A DNA stretch of 64,000 nucleotides. It comes from Lentisphaera marina (GTDB lineage: Bacteria; Verrucomicrobiota; Lentisphaeria; Lentisphaerales; Lentisphaeraceae). Location of the stretch: assembly GCF_028745505.1 (NCBI RefSeq), contig NZ_JAQZZL010000001.1, positions 1,240,001-1,304,000 of the forward strand, given 5' to 3'. This document shows positions 31,939-41,039 of this stretch, piece after piece (position 1 is the stretch's first letter; every line of letters begins with the position of its first letter). The notes under the pieces were generated by a model, which saw nothing but the letters and a program-made list of their open reading frames with translations, was not told the DNA's origin and searched no databases. The translations under genes and the position numbers were made by a program.

Positions 31939-34850
31939 ATCGCAAACAAAATATCATCGTAGGGGTCGCTTGTGGGGCCATACTACTTAGCTCAGGAGTG
32001 TCATTTTTTGTCGGTCGTGCCACTCACAAAACAGTGATTAATAACTCTTCTGTCAAGGCTACCGGAACGAATAATTCAGCCACGAAAGAGGACATCACCT
32101 GGACCTGTTCAATGCACCCGCAGATAAAGCTCAAAGATAAAGTTCCATGCCCCATCTGCGGCATGGAACTTATTCCCCTGAAAAAGGGTGGCGAACAGTT
32201 AGGTGAGCGTGAGTTGCGTTTAAGCCCCTATGCGGAAAAACTAGCAGCAGTGACAGTTAGCCCAGTAGAAAAACGTAGAGTTTCTATGACGGTTAATATG
32301 CTTGGAAAAGTAAGCTTCGACGAAACTCGACTTAAGCAAGTTAGTGCCCGTTTTGGGGGGCGTTTGGATCGTCTCTTTGTTGATTATACTGGTGTTCAGG
32401 TTAAAAAGGGAGACCACCTCTTTGAAGTTTATTCGCCAGAACTTATTACCGCTCAGGAGGAATTACTACAGGCTCTCAAATCAGCTGAAGAAATGAAAGG
32501 GTCGGACATCGCAGTGGTGCGGGAAAGCTCAGAGATGGCTATTCAAGCTTCGCGCGACAAGCTTCGCTTATGGGGGCTCACTGCTACGCAAATTCAGCAA
32601 ATTGAATCCAGTGGACGCACCTTTGAGCACTTGAGTAAATACTCCCCCATGGCAGGTATCGTCATTAAAAAACACCTGAAGGAAGGGGCTTATGTTAAAG
32701 AAGGCGTACCGGTGTATTCGATCGCCGACCTCAGTAAGCTTTGGATTGAACTGGAAGCCTATGAAAGTGATTTACCCTGGTTACATTTTGCTCAATCCGT
32801 CAGTTTTGAAACACAAGCCTACCCCGGAGAGTTATTTCAGGGACAGATCAGCTTTATTCATCCTGTCCTCAATCCAAAAACACGTACGATTAAAGTACGT
32901 TTAAATGTGGATAACCGTAACGGGCGTCTAAAGCCGGACATGTTTGTTAATGCCAGCGTACGAGTACAACTTGGCCAAAGTGGTCAAATGGTGGATAGTT
33001 CACTTGCAGGAAAATGGATCAGTCCCATGCATCCAGAAGTAATCAGTGACGAGCCAGGGCCCTGTACGGTCTGTGGCATGGATCTTGTACCTGCGGAGGA
33101 ATTGGGCTTTACTCAAAAAGGCGACTCGAAAATCCCTCTTGTTATCCCGGCTTCATCAGTATTAATTACGGGTAAACGCGCTGTTGTTTATGTAAAAACT
33201 AAGAAGGGGATCTATCAGGGACGAGTAATTACTCTAGGCCCTCGTGCAGGTGAAGACTATATCGTCAAGCAAGGTTTAAGTGAAGGTGAATTAGTTGTCA
33301 CGAATGGAGCCTTTAAAATTGATTCAGCTTTACAAATCATGGCTAAGCCCAGCATGATGAGTCAAGAAGATCTAGCGGAATTGAAATCCATTAAATTACC
33401 ACAAGATATATTAGAACAGCTTTATCCTATACAAGAAGCTTACTTATCTCTGAGTCGGGATCTTAGTCAGGATAAGTTTACCCAGGTTAAAGAATATCGA
33501 ATTGAGCTAACGCAAGCCATAGAAACTTTGCAAGTCTCAAATTTAAGTCCGGATGTAGCCACCTTATTAACAAAACGTCTGCATCAGATACAGCTAAAAA
33601 TGAATCATATAAGCAATAGCGAAAGCCTGAAAATTGCGCGCTTACGTTTTGAGCCCTTATCAAAACAGATGATTCTTTTAACAAAGCAGTTTGGCAGTAC
33701 TCAAGCCATTAGAATCGCTTTTTGTTCCATGGCATTGAACGATCAAGGTGCTCAATGGTTACAGCTAGCTCACAAAATCGAAAACCCCTACTTCGGGAGT
33801 GGTATGTATCGCTGTGGTGAGATTCAGCAGGTCATCGGAGAAGATGATAAGTCAAATTCCTTAAATGATGATCCGCAAATCAACTCAAACAGTGAAAAAA
33901 CTGAAATGAAAACGGGGCACGAAGATCATACAGAAGCACTTCCCAAAAAGGATAGTGTTTCTTCTAAGATGACTCCAGCAGATCTCGTTTTACAATCCTA
34001 CTTAAGTATACAGAAAGCCCTGAGTAAAGATTCGCTACCCGCAGGCCCAGATGTCGAGGCTATTATTGATAATTTACCAAAGTTGGGCGTACCATCGTCT
34101 GAGCTTAAGACTCTAGCTCATATGCACCATAAAAAACTGGCTGCTGCTCGTGCAGATTTTGCTCAGCTTTCGAAAATACTTATTGGCCTTGCTGAAAAAA
34201 ATAGCTTCTCAAGCCCTGTAAAGCAGGCTTACTGTTCCATGGCTTTTGATGATCAGGGCGCCAGCTGGCTACAAACAGCCGAGCGCATTGAGAACCCTTA
34301 TTTTGGAAGCGGCATGTACCGCTGCGGGAGTATAAAAAAGAACTATACGCCAAAGCTAAAAGAGAATGTTTCCTCTAAGTCTAGTGAAGAAAAGATGGAG
34401 CATAAACACCACCAGGTTGAAGAGAAACAAGCCGCAGAACAAAAGCCTAAAAGCACCACGGGAGCACCCGAAACATTACAGGCTTACCTGAATATCCAAA
34501 AATCACTGAGTAAAGATCAGCTGCCGTCTGCAAATGACGTCGAGACTCAAATAAAAACTCTGCGAGTCCTTTTGCCTAGCGAAGATAAAATTGATTCTTT
34601 GGCCCACATGCACCACAAAGACCTTCAAGCCGCCCGTGCGGATTTCCAGGTTTTGTCTGAAATCATGATACAGCTTGCGGAAAAAGGCCATTTCAAATCC
34701 ACTGTGCGCAAAGCCTACTGCTCCATGGCTTTTAATGATCAGGGAGCCAGTTGGCTACAAACTGCGGAGCGCGTTGAAAACCCTTATTGGGGTTCACAGA
34801 TGTACCGTTGCGGTAGCATTAAAAAAGTTTATCAGGAGAATGAAAAATGA
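31935..34850 (+). CDS. CusB-type adaptor with two heavy-metal-binding domains and three DUF3347 repeats (pump 3)
   Basis: 971 residues, over twice the CusB length. N-terminal anchor, then a heavy-metal-binding domain (TWTCSMHPQIKLKDKVPCPI, CGMELIPL). The adaptor core follows (VSARFGGRLDRLFVDYTGVQ, coiled hairpin, YSPMAGIVIKKHLKEGAYV). A second metal domain (WISPMHPEVISDEPGPCTVC) is inserted within the barrel region. After the core come three copies of a DUF3347-like unit, each ending in CSMA-x2-DQGA-x-WLQ and NPY-G-x2-MYRCG, with His-rich linkers. DUF3347 is known as a copper-binding C-terminal domain of CusB-like adaptors; three in a row is unusual. ATGA overlaps with TolC and with the permease indicate translational coupling. 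Confidence 0.92.
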   Translation: MNRKQNIIVGVACGAILLSSGVSFFVGRATHKTVINNSSVKATGTNNSATKEDITWTCSMHPQIKLKDKVPCPICGMELIPLKKGGEQLGERELRLSPYAEKLAAVTVSPVEKRRVSMTVNMLGKVSFDETRLKQVSARFGGRLDRLFVDYTGVQVKKGDHLFEVYSPELITAQEELLQALKSAEEMKGSDIAVVRESSEMAIQASRDKLRLWGLTATQIQQIESSGRTFEHLSKYSPMAGIVIKKHLKEGAYVKEGVPVYSIADLSKLWIELEAYESDLPWLHFAQSVSFETQAYPGELFQGQISFIHPVLNPKTRTIKVRLNVDNRNGRLKPDMFVNASVRVQLGQSGQMVDSSLAGKWISPMHPEVISDEPGPCTVCGMDLVPAEELGFTQKGDSKIPLVIPASSVLITGKRAVVYVKTKKGIYQGRVITLGPRAGEDYIVKQGLSEGELVVTNGAFKIDSALQIMAKPSMMSQEDLAELKSIKLPQDILEQLYPIQEAYLSLSRDLSQDKFTQVKEYRIELTQAIETLQVSNLSPDVATLLTKRLHQIQLKMNHISNSESLKIARLRFEPLSKQMILLTKQFGSTQAIRIAFCSMALNDQGAQWLQLAHKIENPYFGSGMYRCGEIQQVIGEDDKSNSLNDDPQINSNSEKTEMKTGHEDHTEALPKKDSVSSKMTPADLVLQSYLSIQKALSKDSLPAGPDVEAIIDNLPKLGVPSSELKTLAHMHHKKLAAARADFAQLSKILIGLAEKNSFSSPVKQAYCSMAFDDQGASWLQTAERIENPYFGSGMYRCGSIKKNYTPKLKENVSSKSSEEKMEHKHHQVEEKQAAEQKPKSTTGAPETLQAYLNIQKSLSKDQLPSANDVETQIKTLRVLLPSEDKIDSLAHMHHKDLQAARADFQVLSEIMIQLAEKGHFKSTVRKAYCSMAFNDQGASWLQTAERVENPYWGSQMYRCGSIKKVYQENEK

Positions 34851-37800
34851 GTGATCCAGATAAATTAGGCCTGATTGATCGGCTGATTCGTTTCTGCCTG
34901 CTCAATAAGTTGTTGGTTTTCCTGCTGGTTGTCGCCAGTCTAATTTGGGGTGTCATGGTGGCTCCTTTCGATTGGGAGATTGAGGCTTTACCTCGCGATC
35001 CGGTTCCAGTGGATGCGATTCCCGACATCGGCGAGAATCAGCAGATCGTCTTCACCCGTTGGCCAGGCCGCAGTCCACAGGATATGGAAGACCAAGTGAC
35101 GTATCCGCTCACCACGGCACTTCTAGGAGTACCCGAAGTCAAAACCGTGCGTAGCTTCTCCATGTTCGGTTTCAGTTCGGTGTACGTTATTTTCAATGAA
35201 GACGCTGAGTTTTATTGGTCGCGAACCCGTGTACTCGAAAAGCTCAATGCTCTTCCAGCGGGTACGCTGCCCGACGGTGTTAAACCTATGCTCGGACCCG
35301 ATGCCACCGCACTTGGCCAAGTTTATTGGTACACACTAGAAGGTTTAGACAAAGAAGGGAATCCTACTGGTGGTTGGGATCTACATGAACTACGATCCAT
35401 TCAGGATTGGTATGTACGCTACGGTCTGCTCGGTGCTGAAGGTATTAGTGAAGTAGCTTCAGTGGGTGGTCATGTTCAAGAGTATCAAATTGATGTCAAC
35501 CCTGACGCGCTACGGGCTCATGGTGTGACTCTGGATCAGATATTTAAGTCCGTCAAAATGTCCAATATTGATGTCGGAGCCCGGACGATAGAGATCAATA
35601 AGGCGGAATATGTCATTCGCGGCCTGGGTTTTATAAAAAGCCTGAGCGATATCGAAAAAACCGTCGTCAAAGTCAATGAAAACATCCCCATTCTGATCAA
35701 AGATGTAGCAACGGTAAGTCTGGGTCCTGCCCTCCGCCGCGGCATACTCGATAAAGAAGGCGCCGAAGCTGTCGGCGGCGTGGCTGTGGTGCGCTACGGC
35801 GATAATCCACTCGCCGCGATTAAAGCCATTAAGGCAAAAGTTAAAGAGATCTCACCCGGACTGCCTTCCAAGGCGGTTATTGACTTCACTAAAACTGACA
35901 GTAAAACTGTTAGAACCTTTGCGGCTGAAAATGGCTTCGATGCCTATGGTGAAGACGGGAAGCTCAATCAGGACTCCTGGAAAAACTTTCTTAGCAGCGG
36001 CCAGGATCCTCCGGAGTGGCTCAAACTCAGCCAGGTTAATATTGTACCTTTTTATGACCGTTCCGGACTTATTTATGAGACCCTAGGAACACTTGAAACC
36101 GCGCTTACCGAGGAAATTCTGATCACTATTATCGTCATTTTGGTGATGATGATGCATCTACGTAGCTCTGGTATTATCTCCATCACGCTGCCATTTGCAG
36201 TGGTGCTTTGCTTCATTGCCATGAAAGTTTTCGGTGTTGATGCTAACATCGTGGCGCTCTCAGGTATCGCTATCGCCATCGGAACGATTGTGGACATGGG
36301 AGTTATCATCTGCGAAAATATTTTGAGCAACCTCGAAAAGGGTGAGAGAAAACGATCCATGTATGAAGTCGTTTTTGAGTCTACGAGTGAAGTCGGGGGA
36401 GCGGTACTAACCGCTGTGTTGACCACTGTAGTCAGTTTCTTACCAGTCTTTACCATGGAGGGTGCAGAAGGAAAGCTCTTTAAGCCGCTAGCCTACACCA
36501 AAACCTTCGCACTTATCGCCGCAGTGATTGTCGCTCTGACCATCACACCAGTGCTGGCTCAATTACTTTATCGAGCTCCATTGAAGGTCAAAAACATCCT
36601 ACTCGGACGTGCTTGGAAGTGTAGCACCTGGATCCTCAACCTCTCTATTGCTGTAGGCGTTTGTTGGATCCTTTCACAGCACTGGCTGCCATTAGGACCT
36701 TCCGCAGGTGAAATGAAAAACTTTGCAGCGGTCGGCCTGCCCATTGCGGCTTTGCTTAGCTTTTTCCTGCTATGGCAATATTGCTATAAATGGACTCTAC
36801 GTTTTGTTCTAACCTTCAAGACCTTCTTCCTGATATTGATCGGAATTATTCTGATTAGCGGTTACTCCGCCTGGCTCGGCTTCGACACGACTTTCGGCTG
36901 GATGCCCGAAAACTGGAAAAAATCCGAACTGTACGTCGACTTGAAACACCAAGTTCCCGGATTGCAAAAAGAGTTTATGCCCCCGCTTGATGAAGGATCT
37001 TACCTCTACATGCCAACCACTATGGTGCATGCTTCTATAGGTGAAGCACTCGATGCCATGAGCAAACAGGATATTGGTTTTAAAGCTATCCCTGAGATTG
37101 ACCAAGTCGTCGGTAAATTAGGTCGTGCTGAAACTCCACTTGATCCTGCCCCCATCTCCATGTTCGAAACAGTAATCAATTACAAAGGCGAATATCTGGT
37201 CGATGACGGAGGTCATAGACTGCGCTTTAAATTCGATGCCTCCGAAAGCGACTTCATGCGCGATATCGACGGTAACGCCGTGCCCGCCGTCGACGGCAAA
37301 AAATATGTCGTTCAGGGAAAATTCATGCGGGATGAAAAGGGTAAGCTCATTCCTGATGAAGATGGTATGCCCTTCCGCAACTGGCGTCTGCCGCTCGATC
37401 CCACCCTTGACGGTAATGAAGAACGTGAAGCCTGGGGCGGTATTAACTCGCCCGAAGATATCTGGGATGAAATTATCAAAGCAGGCGAAATCCCCGGTAC
37501 TACCTCTGCGCCTAAGCTTCAGCCCATTGCCGCCCGTATCGTTATGCTGCAAAGCGGTATGCGTGCCCCCATGGGCATAAAAGTCAACGGCCCGGACCTG
37601 GAGACCATCGAAGCCTTCGGAATCGAACTGGAAAAACACATGAAAAATGTGCACGGGGTCAACCCCGCAGCAGTGATTGCCGACCGAATAGTAGGCAAGC
37701 CTTATCTGGAAATCGAAATTGACCGCGATGCCATTGCACGTTACGGCCTGCATATCAGCTCTGTTCAGCAGGTGATCGAAGTTGCCATCGGCGGCAAGCC

Positions 37801-39181
37801 CTTAACGCGTACAGTAGAAGGCCGCGAACGCTACCCAGTTAGAGTTCGTTATCAGCGTGAACTTCGCGATAGCATAGAAGAAATTGATAATATTTTAGTT
37901 GCCGGAGCCGGTGGTCAGCAGATCCCGCTTAAGCAGCTCGCTAAAATGAATTACGTGCGCGGTCCGCAGGTGATCAAAAACGAAGATACCTTCCTTACCG
38001 GCTATGTACTCTTCGACAAGCTCAAGGGATATGCCGAAGTGGATGTGGTTGAGAATGCTAATGAGTATCTCAACAGTCTCATAAGCTCGGGTGAGCTGAC
38101 TCTTCCCGACGGAGTGAAGTATCACTTCGCCGGCTCCTATGAAAATCAGATACGCGCCGAAAAGAAACTGCGTGTTGTGTTGCCATTGGCGATGTTTGTC
38201 ATCTTCATCCTGCTCTTCCTGCACTTCAAAAATATTCCTAATACCATGATGGTCTTCAGCGGTATCGCGGTAGCCTGGGCCGGGGGCTTTATCCTTATCT
38301 GGCTCTATGGTCAAAACTGGTTTTTGGATGGAGAGCTCTGGGGTATTAACTTCCGCGACCTCTTCAGTATCAAGTCGATTAATCTTTCCGTCGCCGTCTG
38401 GGTCGGCTTTTTGGCTCTCTTCGGTATCGCGACTGATGATGGCGTAGTCATGGGAACCTACCTCAAGGATCAGTTTAGCAAAGAAAAACACGACGATATT
38501 CACTCCTTGCGCACTGCGGTCATTCACGGGGCTCAGCGCCGTATTCGTCCTTGCCTGATGACGACAGCCACAACGCTGCTAGCCTTGCTGCCGGTACTCA
38601 GTTCCACCGGTCGCGGCTCGGACGTTATGGTGCCCATGGCTATCCCCAGCTTTGGCGGCATGCTGGTGGTACAGCTCTCGGTATTCCTTGTTCCCTGTCT
38701 GTTCTCCATGGTGAAAGAAGTGCAGCATTATACCAAATTATCCGATGCGGCAATGGATAGGATTTTTATAGGATTTTTAGCTCTGGGTCTCGGCGGCGGC
38801 CTCTACGCTGCAGGTACTATGGATTTAACTGCAGATCCCATGTTTATCGTCATTGCCGGTCTTCTTGCATCCCTTGCAATACTCTGTTCGCTGATCGCCC
38901 TCATCGTGCTGCCCATGGACTTCGTCTACGCCGGACGACGCCTGCGTGACTGGCTGCGCGAAGATGATCCTCAGGACCCTGACGGCGGTAATGACAGTAC
39001 GGAAAGCTCTTCAGATCCCGCACAAACATTGCCGTACCCGGCAGATCACCCCAACCGCGAATTGCCAACCAAGACACAGGTTATTCCCGAATTGGCAGAC
39101 CAGGTAGTTCCTGATCGCCCCAGTGATTTTTCAGGCAAAATAGATAAGACTCCGACAGAAGAGGATAAAAAGGAAGTATAA
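34847..39181 (+). CDS. oversized CusA-type HME-RND permease (pump 3)
   Basis: 1444 residues against about 1050 for the family. The core matches CusA: AIPDIGENQQIVFTRWPGRS, TM4 SGIAIAIGTIVDMGVIICEN with the proton-relay Asp, LQSGMRAPMGIKVNGPDLE, and WVGFLALFGIATDDGVVMGT. Extra parts are an insert of about 40 residues before YDRSGLIYETLG, extra hydrophobic segments in the central linker (LGRAWKCSTWILNLSIAVGV, then LPIAALLSFFLLW), an acidic insert of about 100 residues in the second porter domain with a repeated FMRD-x-(D/E)-(E/K)-G unit, and two more TM helices plus an acidic Pro-rich tail at the C-terminus. Monovalent copper or silver is likely from CusA similarity, the CsoR operator and DUF3347 partners. 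It is more G+C-rich than pumps 1 and 2. Confidence 0.9.
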   Translation: MSDPDKLGLIDRLIRFCLLNKLLVFLLVVASLIWGVMVAPFDWEIEALPRDPVPVDAIPDIGENQQIVFTRWPGRSPQDMEDQVTYPLTTALLGVPEVKTVRSFSMFGFSSVYVIFNEDAEFYWSRTRVLEKLNALPAGTLPDGVKPMLGPDATALGQVYWYTLEGLDKEGNPTGGWDLHELRSIQDWYVRYGLLGAEGISEVASVGGHVQEYQIDVNPDALRAHGVTLDQIFKSVKMSNIDVGARTIEINKAEYVIRGLGFIKSLSDIEKTVVKVNENIPILIKDVATVSLGPALRRGILDKEGAEAVGGVAVVRYGDNPLAAIKAIKAKVKEISPGLPSKAVIDFTKTDSKTVRTFAAENGFDAYGEDGKLNQDSWKNFLSSGQDPPEWLKLSQVNIVPFYDRSGLIYETLGTLETALTEEILITIIVILVMMMHLRSSGIISITLPFAVVLCFIAMKVFGVDANIVALSGIAIAIGTIVDMGVIICENILSNLEKGERKRSMYEVVFESTSEVGGAVLTAVLTTVVSFLPVFTMEGAEGKLFKPLAYTKTFALIAAVIVALTITPVLAQLLYRAPLKVKNILLGRAWKCSTWILNLSIAVGVCWILSQHWLPLGPSAGEMKNFAAVGLPIAALLSFFLLWQYCYKWTLRFVLTFKTFFLILIGIILISGYSAWLGFDTTFGWMPENWKKSELYVDLKHQVPGLQKEFMPPLDEGSYLYMPTTMVHASIGEALDAMSKQDIGFKAIPEIDQVVGKLGRAETPLDPAPISMFETVINYKGEYLVDDGGHRLRFKFDASESDFMRDIDGNAVPAVDGKKYVVQGKFMRDEKGKLIPDEDGMPFRNWRLPLDPTLDGNEEREAWGGINSPEDIWDEIIKAGEIPGTTSAPKLQPIAARIVMLQSGMRAPMGIKVNGPDLETIEAFGIELEKHMKNVHGVNPAAVIADRIVGKPYLEIEIDRDAIARYGLHISSVQQVIEVAIGGKPLTRTVEGRERYPVRVRYQRELRDSIEEIDNILVAGAGGQQIPLKQLAKMNYVRGPQVIKNEDTFLTGYVLFDKLKGYAEVDVVENANEYLNSLISSGELTLPDGVKYHFAGSYENQIRAEKKLRVVLPLAMFVIFILLFLHFKNIPNTMMVFSGIAVAWAGGFILIWLYGQNWFLDGELWGINFRDLFSIKSINLSVAVWVGFLALFGIATDDGVVMGTYLKDQFSKEKHDDIHSLRTAVIHGAQRRIRPCLMTTATTLLALLPVLSSTGRGSDVMVPMAIPSFGGMLVVQLSVFLVPCLFSMVKEVQHYTKLSDAAMDRIFIGFLALGLGGGLYAAGTMDLTADPMFIVIAGLLASLAILCSLIALIVLPMDFVYAGRRLRDWLREDDPQDPDGGNDSTESSSDPAQTLPYPADHPNRELPTKTQVIPELADQVVPDRPSDFSGKIDKTPTEEDKKEV

Positions 39182-39182
39182 A

Positions 39183-39929
39183 ATGAAACAGAAGATTTTC
39201 AGCCTCCTGATGCAAAGCCCCGGTTACCGGCGCTTTTCCTCCCTGATGATTCTCATCTACGTCACCGGGCTGATACTCTTTTCCATTCCCGCAATTCGGG
39301 AGCAGATGCAGTGGATCAAGTCCCTGCTGCTCACCGGAATCGGTATATTCTTCACCATCGAATATATGCTCAGGGTGTATTCCTGTAATGCCGATGGAAG
39401 CCAAACCCGTCGTCAATGGATGAAAAAACCTTATTCTATCATTGACCTGCTGGCAATCGGCTCCTTCCTGCTCGGATCTTTTATGCACTTCGACCTTCTA
39501 TTTTTACGTACACTGCATCTGGTGAGCGCCATGCCAGTCAAAGGAAGTAACTCCTCGACAACGGCCCTTGATAACCTGCTGGCTGCACTGCGAAGTAAAA
39601 TTCATGATCTTTTCGCCTGCCTGGGACTGCTCATCAACCTGATGATTATAGCCTCTTGCGCACTCTACTGCTTTGAACACGAAGTTCAGCCGGACAAATT
39701 CAGCTCCATCCCGGCTTCACTGTGGTGGGCGGTCTCGACTGTCTCGACTGTGGGTTATGGAGACATCTACCCCGTAACCATTGGCGGTAAAATTGTTGCC
39801 GGCATTTTCGCCATTATCGGCTTTGGCTTTATTGCGCTGCCTGCAGGGATCATGACCGCCGCTTACATCGAAGCTGCGAAAAAAAGTCCACCAAGCTGTC
39901 CTCACTGTGGTCACGACCTAAAAAAATAA
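39183..39929 (+). CDS. voltage-gated-type potassium channel with C-terminal zinc ribbon
   Basis: 248 residues. Several TM segments (LMILIYVTGLILFSIPAI, LLLTGIGIFFTIEYMLRVYS), a short S4-like region with few Arg, and the pore WWAVSTVSTVGYGDIYPVT with the TVGYGD selectivity filter. The inner helix is followed by a small zinc knot (CPHCGHDLKK). Length and layout fit bacterial 6-TM Kv-like ion transporters. It starts 1 bp after the permease stop (AGGAAG as ribosome binding site), so it belongs to the pump 3 operon, where it may balance charge during metal export. That role is inference. Confidence 0.88.
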   Translation: MKQKIFSLLMQSPGYRRFSSLMILIYVTGLILFSIPAIREQMQWIKSLLLTGIGIFFTIEYMLRVYSCNADGSQTRRQWMKKPYSIIDLLAIGSFLLGSFMHFDLLFLRTLHLVSAMPVKGSNSSTTALDNLLAALRSKIHDLFACLGLLINLMIIASCALYCFEHEVQPDKFSSIPASLWWAVSTVSTVGYGDIYPVTIGGKIVAGIFAIIGFGFIALPAGIMTAAYIEAAKKSPPSCPHCGHDLKK

Positions 39930-40039
39930 ACACTGGAGATCCATCTACTCAAATTATTCATCAACAAAATCATGATTCACATAAACCAATTGAATGTGAA
40001 TTAACTAACCAAACTAATGAAACCAAAAGGAATTAAAAT

Positions 40040-40429
40040 ATGAAAAAACTTCTACTAATTAGCTCTCTCGCCATGAGCGCATTTTTGTTTGTATCTTGCG
40101 ATAAAGATAAAGAACATGCTGAACATCCCAAAGCCGAAACAACAGTCAATACACAAATTGTGGATGCAGGTTGTGGTATGTGTACCTACGACATTGACGG
40201 CGTAGAGGGGTGTGAAACTTGGGTCAATATCGATAACAAAAAACTTAAGGTTACGGGCATCGACCATAACACGCACAAATCAGGCCTGTGCAAATCTGGC
40301 AAACATAGCGCTAAAGTTAGCGGTGAAATCAAGGGCTCGGACTTTGTGGCAACAAGCCTAGAAGTCGTTAAACAACCCACTGGTGCTGATACTCATTCAG
40401 GTCATGACCAGGAAGGACACCAACACTAA
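40040..40429 (+). CDS. small metal-related lipoprotein with CGMC motif (DUF6370-like)
   Basis: 129 residues. Lipoprotein signal MKKLLLISSLAMSAFLFVSC. The mature domain has DAGCGMCTYDIDGVEGCETW, which resembles small DUF6370-type proteins (recalled, not verified), then HNTHKSGLCKSGKHSAKVSG and a His-rich tail (HSGHDQEGHQH). AAAAGGA precedes the ATG. It is 111 bp after the channel gene and starts a run of four small metal-binding lipoprotein or exported genes. Periplasmic metal buffering is likely. Confidence 0.75.
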   Translation: MKKLLLISSLAMSAFLFVSCDKDKEHAEHPKAETTVNTQIVDAGCGMCTYDIDGVEGCETWVNIDNKKLKVTGIDHNTHKSGLCKSGKHSAKVSGEIKGSDFVATSLEVVKQPTGADTHSGHDQEGHQH

Positions 40430-40434
40430 TATTT

Positions 40435-40464
40435 ATGCTTAGGCTATATCTGTAGCCTAAGCAT
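40435..40464 (+). terminator. perfect 12-bp hairpin after DUF6370-like gene
   Basis: ATGCTTAGGCTA, 6 bases, TAGCCTAAGCAT, 6 bp after the stop. No T-run follows, so termination is uncertain; similar stems follow other genes of this region. Confidence 0.55.
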
Positions 40465-40492
40465 ATTGATAAGGTAATAAAAGGTATCTCAA

Positions 40493-40999
40493 ATGAAAAA
40501 ATTCATTTTCGCATTATTGATTACACTAATCGCCACTTCATGCGCTTTTAACGATAGAGAGGTGAAAAAATCTAGTCCAAGAGCTTCTCAAACTCACTGC
40601 CCCATAAGCGGTGACAAGGTTGATGAGTGGGCCTATACAGATTATAAACAACATCGGATTTATTTTTGTTGTTTAGATTGTGAAACAAAATTCCTAGGAA
40701 CCCCAGAGAAATATTTGATGGATATGAAGGGTAAAGGCATTGCTCCAGCTAAAATTCAAACTCAGTGTCCTGTAAGTGATGAAGCAGTCACAACAGGTAA
40801 TGATTTTTATAAAAGCACTGAGGGTGAAGTGGCTGTTTGTTGTAAAAAATGCCTCAAAAAAATCACTAAAAATCCTATTCCATATCTAATGAAATTAAAA
40901 CGAAATGGTGTCACGATTGGTGCAATTAAACACGAAACAACTGCACCACATGCCTGTAAAGCACACAGTCAGGATGATCACTCAGGTCACGATCACTAA
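40493..40999 (+). CDS. tandem YHS-like metal-binding lipoprotein (copy 1)
   Basis: 168 residues. Lipoprotein signal (MKKFIFALLITLIATSC). Two YHS/TRASH-like units: HCPISGDKVDEWAYTDYK with IYFCCLDCETKFLGTPEKY, and QCPVSDEAV with VAVCCKKCLKKITKNP. His-rich end (DDHSGHDH). Each unit gives one CP-x4-and CCxxC site suited to a soft metal. It is a paralogue of the next gene, 41 bp downstream, and probably shares its transcript. Confidence 0.8.
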   Translation: MKKFIFALLITLIATSCAFNDREVKKSSPRASQTHCPISGDKVDEWAYTDYKQHRIYFCCLDCETKFLGTPEKYLMDMKGKGIAPAKIQTQCPVSDEAVTTGNDFYKSTEGEVAVCCKKCLKKITKNPIPYLMKLKRNGVTIGAIKHETTAPHACKAHSQDDHSGHDH

Positions 41000-41039
41000 A
41001 TTAAAATCACAAATCTAACAAAAACAAAGGAAAACTAAA

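Noticed and set aside
37118..38527. Two minus-strand frames of about 210 residues inside the pump 3 permease
   Set aside because: Antisense to strongly conserved RND motifs, no start signals and no family resemblance.
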